Shown here: positions 61,512 through 64,000 of the stretch, in pieces | How positions within the stretch are numbered: the stretch's first letter is position 1 | How the letters are laid out: each line of letters starts with the position of its first letter | Source: an uncultured Collinsella sp. | GTDB lineage: Bacteria > Actinomycetota > Coriobacteriia > Coriobacteriales > Coriobacteriaceae | Direction: 5' to 3' | NCBI GenBank assembly: GCA_900754525.1 | Contig: CAAEDE010000037.1 | Span: 26,512-90,511 of the forward strand | Length of the DNA stretch: 64,000 nt | Notes under the pieces: model-generated | The model's input: the letters and a program-made list of their open reading frames with translations, nothing else | What the model was told of the DNA's origin: nothing | Databases searched by the model: none | Made by a program: the position numbers and the translations under genes

Positions 61512-62357
61512 TTAGATGTAGAGGATGAACTTGCGCTCGGACTTATGGAACACGGTGTAGCCAATAACAAGCGCAAGAACCGCCCAAGCGACGCACATAC
61601 CAAGCGTCAAAAGCGAGGGCGTAGTCTGGAACAGGAAGATATCGCGCATAAACTGCAGGTAGTTGTACATGGGGTTCGCATACACCAAGATCCGAACGAT
61701 ATGCGGCATATGAGCAACAAAGTCAGTCGTCCAGAAAATAGGCGTGATATAGGTCCAAGCCGTGATGACAACACTCCACAGATGCATAACATCGCGGAAA
61801 AAGACCGTGAGGGCCGAGAGCATCATGCCCAGGCCCATGCAGAAGCACATAAGCAGCAGCAGGCAGACCGGAAGCAGAATCAGGTGCCAAGAAGGCATGA
61901 CGCGGAACCACAGCATAACGATGGCGACGGCGACCAGCGAGAAGGCAAAGTTGACCAGCGAGAAGAGCACCTTCTGCACCGGGAAGACCCAGCGGTGCAC
62001 TTTAACCTTCTTGAGTAGCGGAGCCGCACCCACGATGGACGTCAGAGCCTGGTTCGTAGACTCGGACATGACGGCAAAGGTGACGTTACCCACGATCAAA
62101 TACAGCGGGTACATCTCGGGCGTAATCGAGCCATTGCGGCCCTGGGTAAAAATCGTCGAGAACACGATGGCCATGACGATCATCATCAGCAGCGGGTTGA
62201 GCACCGACCACGCGACGCCCAGAACACTACGGCGATACTTGATCTTAAAATCCTTGGTAACCAGCTGACGAAGGATAAACGCGTCCTTCTCAAATTCGTT
62301 CTTAGCAAACGTCGCAGGCAGACTGCGAGTTTCTTGTTGCTTTGTCTGATCCGACAC
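61512..62357 (-). CDS. ABC-2 permease for surface polysaccharide export
   Basis: The 281-residue membrane protein has six predicted helices and the Wzm/TagG family opening FILRQLVTKDFKIKYRRSVLG followed by WSVLNPLLMMIVMAIVF. The C-terminal half has NPMYNYLQFMRDI and a short cytoplasmic KSERKFILYI end. The GTG start at 62357 has AAAGGAG 8 nt upstream; the longer frame has no family similarity. It partners the ATPase just downstream. It is divergent from the GT2 glycosyltransferase. Confidence 0.92.
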   Translation of the reverse strand: MSDQTKQQETRSLPATFAKNEFEKDAFILRQLVTKDFKIKYRRSVLGVAWSVLNPLLMMIVMAIVFSTIFTQGRNGSITPEMYPLYLIVGNVTFAVMSESTNQALTSIVGAAPLLKKVKVHRWVFPVQKVLFSLVNFAFSLVAVAIVMLWFRVMPSWHLILLPVCLLLLMCFCMGLGMMLSALTVFFRDVMHLWSVVITAWTYITPIFWTTDFVAHMPHIVRILVYANPMYNYLQFMRDIFLFQTTPSLLTLGMCVAWAVLALVIGYTVFHKSERKFILYI

Positions 62358-62396
62358 GGATGCAACTCCTTTACTCGTAATCGTTGACAAACGAAC

Positions 62397-62402
62397 AGTA
62401 TA
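62397..62402 (-). promoter_or_regulatory. Candidate -10 of the glycan exporter operon
   Basis: TATACT on the minus strand predicts a leader of about 33 nt for the permease. No good -35 is visible at 16-18 bp. Confidence 0.4.
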
Positions 62403-62458
62403 GACCCGACAGGCAGTCAAACGATTCGCGCAACAAAACTGGAGAACTAACCCACATC

Positions 62459-62487
62459 TTAGGATGCCAAGCGCAAACGGCTATACT
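62459..62487 (+). promoter_or_regulatory. Candidate promoter of the GT2 gene
   Basis: Plus strand: TTAGGA (62459-62464), 17-bp spacer, TATACT (62482-62487), giving a leader of about 24 nt before the GTG start. The -35 is only half consensus. Confidence 0.5.
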
Positions 62488-62517
62488 TTCAAGAATTGAA
62501 TGTATAAGGAGCATTAA

Positions 62518-63489
62518 GTGAATTCTGAATCCATCGCCGTCATCATCCCCTGCTACAACGAAGCCCTCACGATCGGCAAAGTCATCGACGACTTCCACCG
62601 CGAGCTTCCGCAGGCTACGGTCTATGTCTATGACAATAACTCGTCGGACGAGACTTCCAACATCGCAGCAGAGCATGGCGCGACGGTCCGCTTTGAGCCG
62701 CGTCAGGGTAAGGGCAACGTCTGCCGCCAGATGTTTCGCGACATCGACGCCGATTGCTACCTGATGGTCGACGGCGATGACACCTACCCCGCCGAGGCGG
62801 CCAAGGCCCTCTGCGAGCCCATCCTCAACGGCACGGCCGACATGACCGTGGGCGACCGTCTTTCCAACGGCACCTATGCAGAGGAGAACAAACGTGCCTT
62901 CCACGGCTTTGGCAACAACCTGGTACGCGCCATGATCAAGTGGATCTATGGCTACAGTTTCGATGACGTCATGACCGGCTACCGCGCCATGAGCCGTCCG
63001 TTCGTCAAAACCTTCCCCGTGCTTTCCGAGGGTTTTCAGATCGAAACCGAGCTCTCGATTCACGCTGTCGACCACCGCTGGCGCATCAAAGATGTGCCCA
63101 TCGAGTACCGCGACCGTCCGGAAGGCTCCGAGTCCAAGCTCAATACCGTGAGCGACGGCATTAAAGTCGTCGCGATGATCGGCACGCTGTTCAAGGACTA
63201 CCGCCCGCTGAAGTTCTTCAGCCTGGTTGCGCTTCTGTTTGCGGTGATCGGCCTCGCCCTGGGCACGCCCATCGTTGTCGAGTATTTCCAGACCGGCCTC
63301 GTTCCGCGCTTCCCCACCGCCATGCTCGCCGCGTCGTTTATGTTCCTGTGCGGCCTGAGCCTTGCAACCGGATTCATCCTCGATTCCGTGGCAAAGGTCG
63401 AAAAAAAGCAATGGGAGGTCAACGTGTACAGCAAATACGCCTACGACGACCAGCCTGACAGGTCCGCCACCACGCCAAGCGAGAGGTAG
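62518..63489 (+). CDS. GT2 family glycosyltransferase with C-terminal membrane anchor
   Basis: The 323-residue protein has a GT-A catalytic domain (residues 5 to about 225): VIIPCYNEALTIGKVI, VYDNNSSDETS, and metal-binding Asp-rich MVDGDDTYPAEA, then TGYRAMSRPFVKTFPVLSEGFQIETEL. Two membrane helices lie at about 233-255 and 268-290. The plan matches DPM1/GtrB-type enzymes that transfer a sugar to a polyprenyl phosphate at the inner membrane face. The GTG start at 62518 has AAGGAG 6 nt upstream. With the exporter pair and RmlD-like gene it marks a surface-glycan locus; the exact sugar is unknown. Confidence 0.92.
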   Translation: MNSESIAVIIPCYNEALTIGKVIDDFHRELPQATVYVYDNNSSDETSNIAAEHGATVRFEPRQGKGNVCRQMFRDIDADCYLMVDGDDTYPAEAAKALCEPILNGTADMTVGDRLSNGTYAEENKRAFHGFGNNLVRAMIKWIYGYSFDDVMTGYRAMSRPFVKTFPVLSEGFQIETELSIHAVDHRWRIKDVPIEYRDRPEGSESKLNTVSDGIKVVAMIGTLFKDYRPLKFFSLVALLFAVIGLALGTPIVVEYFQTGLVPRFPTAMLAASFMFLCGLSLATGFILDSVAKVEKKQWEVNVYSKYAYDDQPDRSATTPSER

Positions 63490-63540
63490 ATCTTCCGCAA
63501 AATACTATTGGCACCACTGCGTAGATAGCCACCAACAAGA

Positions 63541-63572
63541 AAAGCCGCCGTTAAAGAACGGCGGCTTTTTTA
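63541..63572. terminator. Bidirectional terminator between GT2 and the RmlD-like gene
   Basis: A 12-bp perfect stem with loop AAAG (63541-63552 with 63557-63568, AAAGCCGCCGTT) is followed by TTT (63569-63571) on the plus strand and TCTTG on the minus strand. It serves two convergent genes. Confidence 0.9.
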
Positions 63573-63596
63573 CTCTCGTCAATTCAATAGCGGCGA

Positions 63597-64000
63597 CTAG
63601 AGCGTCTTGAGGTACTCCCCTAGCTCTTCCTCCCAGTCGGGCATGTGAAAGCCGGCAGCCTCAAGCTTGGACAGGTCGAGCGCGGAGTGGACCGGGCGCG
63701 GGGCGACGGGGCCCGCGGCGGTGGAGTAGTAGTCGGCGGTCGATACCGGCACGACCTTGTCCCCGTTGCCGTTGGCGGCCTCGAAGACGGCGCGGGCGAT
63801 GTCCGCCCAGCTCTTCACGGCACCGGAGCCGGTGCAGTCGTAGGTGCCGTAGGGGGCCTTCGCGTCCAAAACGTGGAAGATGGCCCCGGCCATGTCGCGC
63901 GTGAAGGTCAGGCGGCCCAGCTGGTCGTCGACCACGGTGACCTGCGCGAGCCCGTCCTCCGGGTCGGCGACGCGGTCGGAGAGCGCCTTCATGGTCTTGA
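63597..64000 (-). CDS. dTDP-4-dehydrorhamnose reductase-like protein (C-terminal part, 5' end outside window)
   Basis: Only the last 134 codons are in the window; the frame is open to the edge. VTVVDDQLGRLTFTRDMAGAIFHVLDAKAPYGTYDCTGSGAVKSWADIARAVFEAAN, cited here by its first and last residues (VTVVDDQLG, ARAVFEAAN), and APRPVHSALDLSKLEAAGF are the C-terminal substrate-binding blocks of RmlD/RfbD, the NADPH reductase making dTDP-rhamnose. In this lineage it is often fused to an RmlC-like epimerase, which would lie outside. Base composition is clearly higher in GC than its neighbours. Confidence 0.88.
   Translation of the reverse strand, partial: KTMKALSDRVADPEDGLAQVTVVDDQLGRLTFTRDMAGAIFHVLDAKAPYGTYDCTGSGAVKSWADIARAVFEAANGNGDKVVPVSTADYYSTAAGPVAPRPVHSALDLSKLEAAGFHMPDWEEELGEYLKTL

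Overview
The window is a 64 kb piece of a GC-rich, gene-dense chromosome. Protein families, gene order and frequent TTG/GTG starts behind strong Shine-Dalgarno (SD) sequences point to a Coriobacteriia actinobacterium, most likely Collinsella or a close relative. That assignment is inferred from recognition of the sequences, not from a search. Almost everything is core housekeeping; I see no prophage, CRISPR array, transposase, toxin-antitoxin or recognisable defence system. No stretch longer than about 300 bases lacks a gene.

Layout. (1) 1-3.6 kb, plus strand: adhE (5' end cut by the window) and a small phosphotransferase-fold kinase. (2) 3.6-30.3 kb, minus strand: an ancient translation, lipid and isoprenoid supercluster. 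In transcription order it runs rpsP-khpA-rimM-trmD-lepB, glyQ-glyS-ppsR-ppdK, rplS-rnhB, yraN-comM-dprA-trmFO-xerC, rpsB-tsf, and pyrH-frr-uppS-cdsA-dxr-rseP-ispG-proS. The order closely follows the Bacillus subtilis rpsP-to-proS region; a glyQS/ppsR/ppdK block is inserted and topA is absent. (3) dinB (plus strand) is divergent from rpsP and has a promoter that predicts a leaderless mRNA. (4) 31.8-51.6 kb, minus strand: a P-type ATPase, a zinc-ribbon membrane protein, a cyclophilin and a TPR membrane protein come first. They are followed by the rod-shape operon mreB-mreC-mreD-mrdA-rodA with a probable DUF697-type membrane protein, a radical-SAM pair, then rplU-rpmA-obgE-nadD-yqeK-rsfS. (5) 51.7-60.7 kb: a plus-strand operon carrying every step from DAHP to prephenate, phenylpyruvate and hydroxyphenylpyruvate (aroF-tyrA-aroB-aroA-aroC-pheA-aroE/aroK fusion-aroQ), bracketed by two minus-strand tRNA-Arg genes. 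(6) 60.7-64 kb: the start of a surface-glycan locus (ABC-2 exporter pair, a membrane GT2 glycosyltransferase, and the C-terminus of an RmlD-like dTDP-sugar reductase whose DNA is visibly richer in GC).

How the genes work together. DXP-pathway enzymes (dxr, ispG) feed UppS, whose undecaprenyl lipid carrier serves the Mre/RodA/PBP2 wall machinery and the glycan exporter. CdsA supplies CDP-diacylglycerol. PpsR sits beside its expected target PPDK, which makes phosphoenolpyruvate, the substrate of the aro operon. Ribosome production (S16, S2, EF-Ts, L19, L21, L27) is physically tied to ribosome maturation and recycling (RimM, TrmD, ObgE, RsfS, Frr).

The most unusual signals are these: a near-perfect 37-bp inverted repeat of MITE type inside the aro operon; a hairpin terminator in the aro leader; a cluster of GGTAAA boxes upstream of ppdK; an RseP site-2 protease with a winged-helix-like insertion; a xerC whose conserved N-terminus lies upstream of any ATG/GTG/TTG codon; a shikimate dehydrogenase-kinase fusion; and a strongly basic tail on a P-type ATPase.
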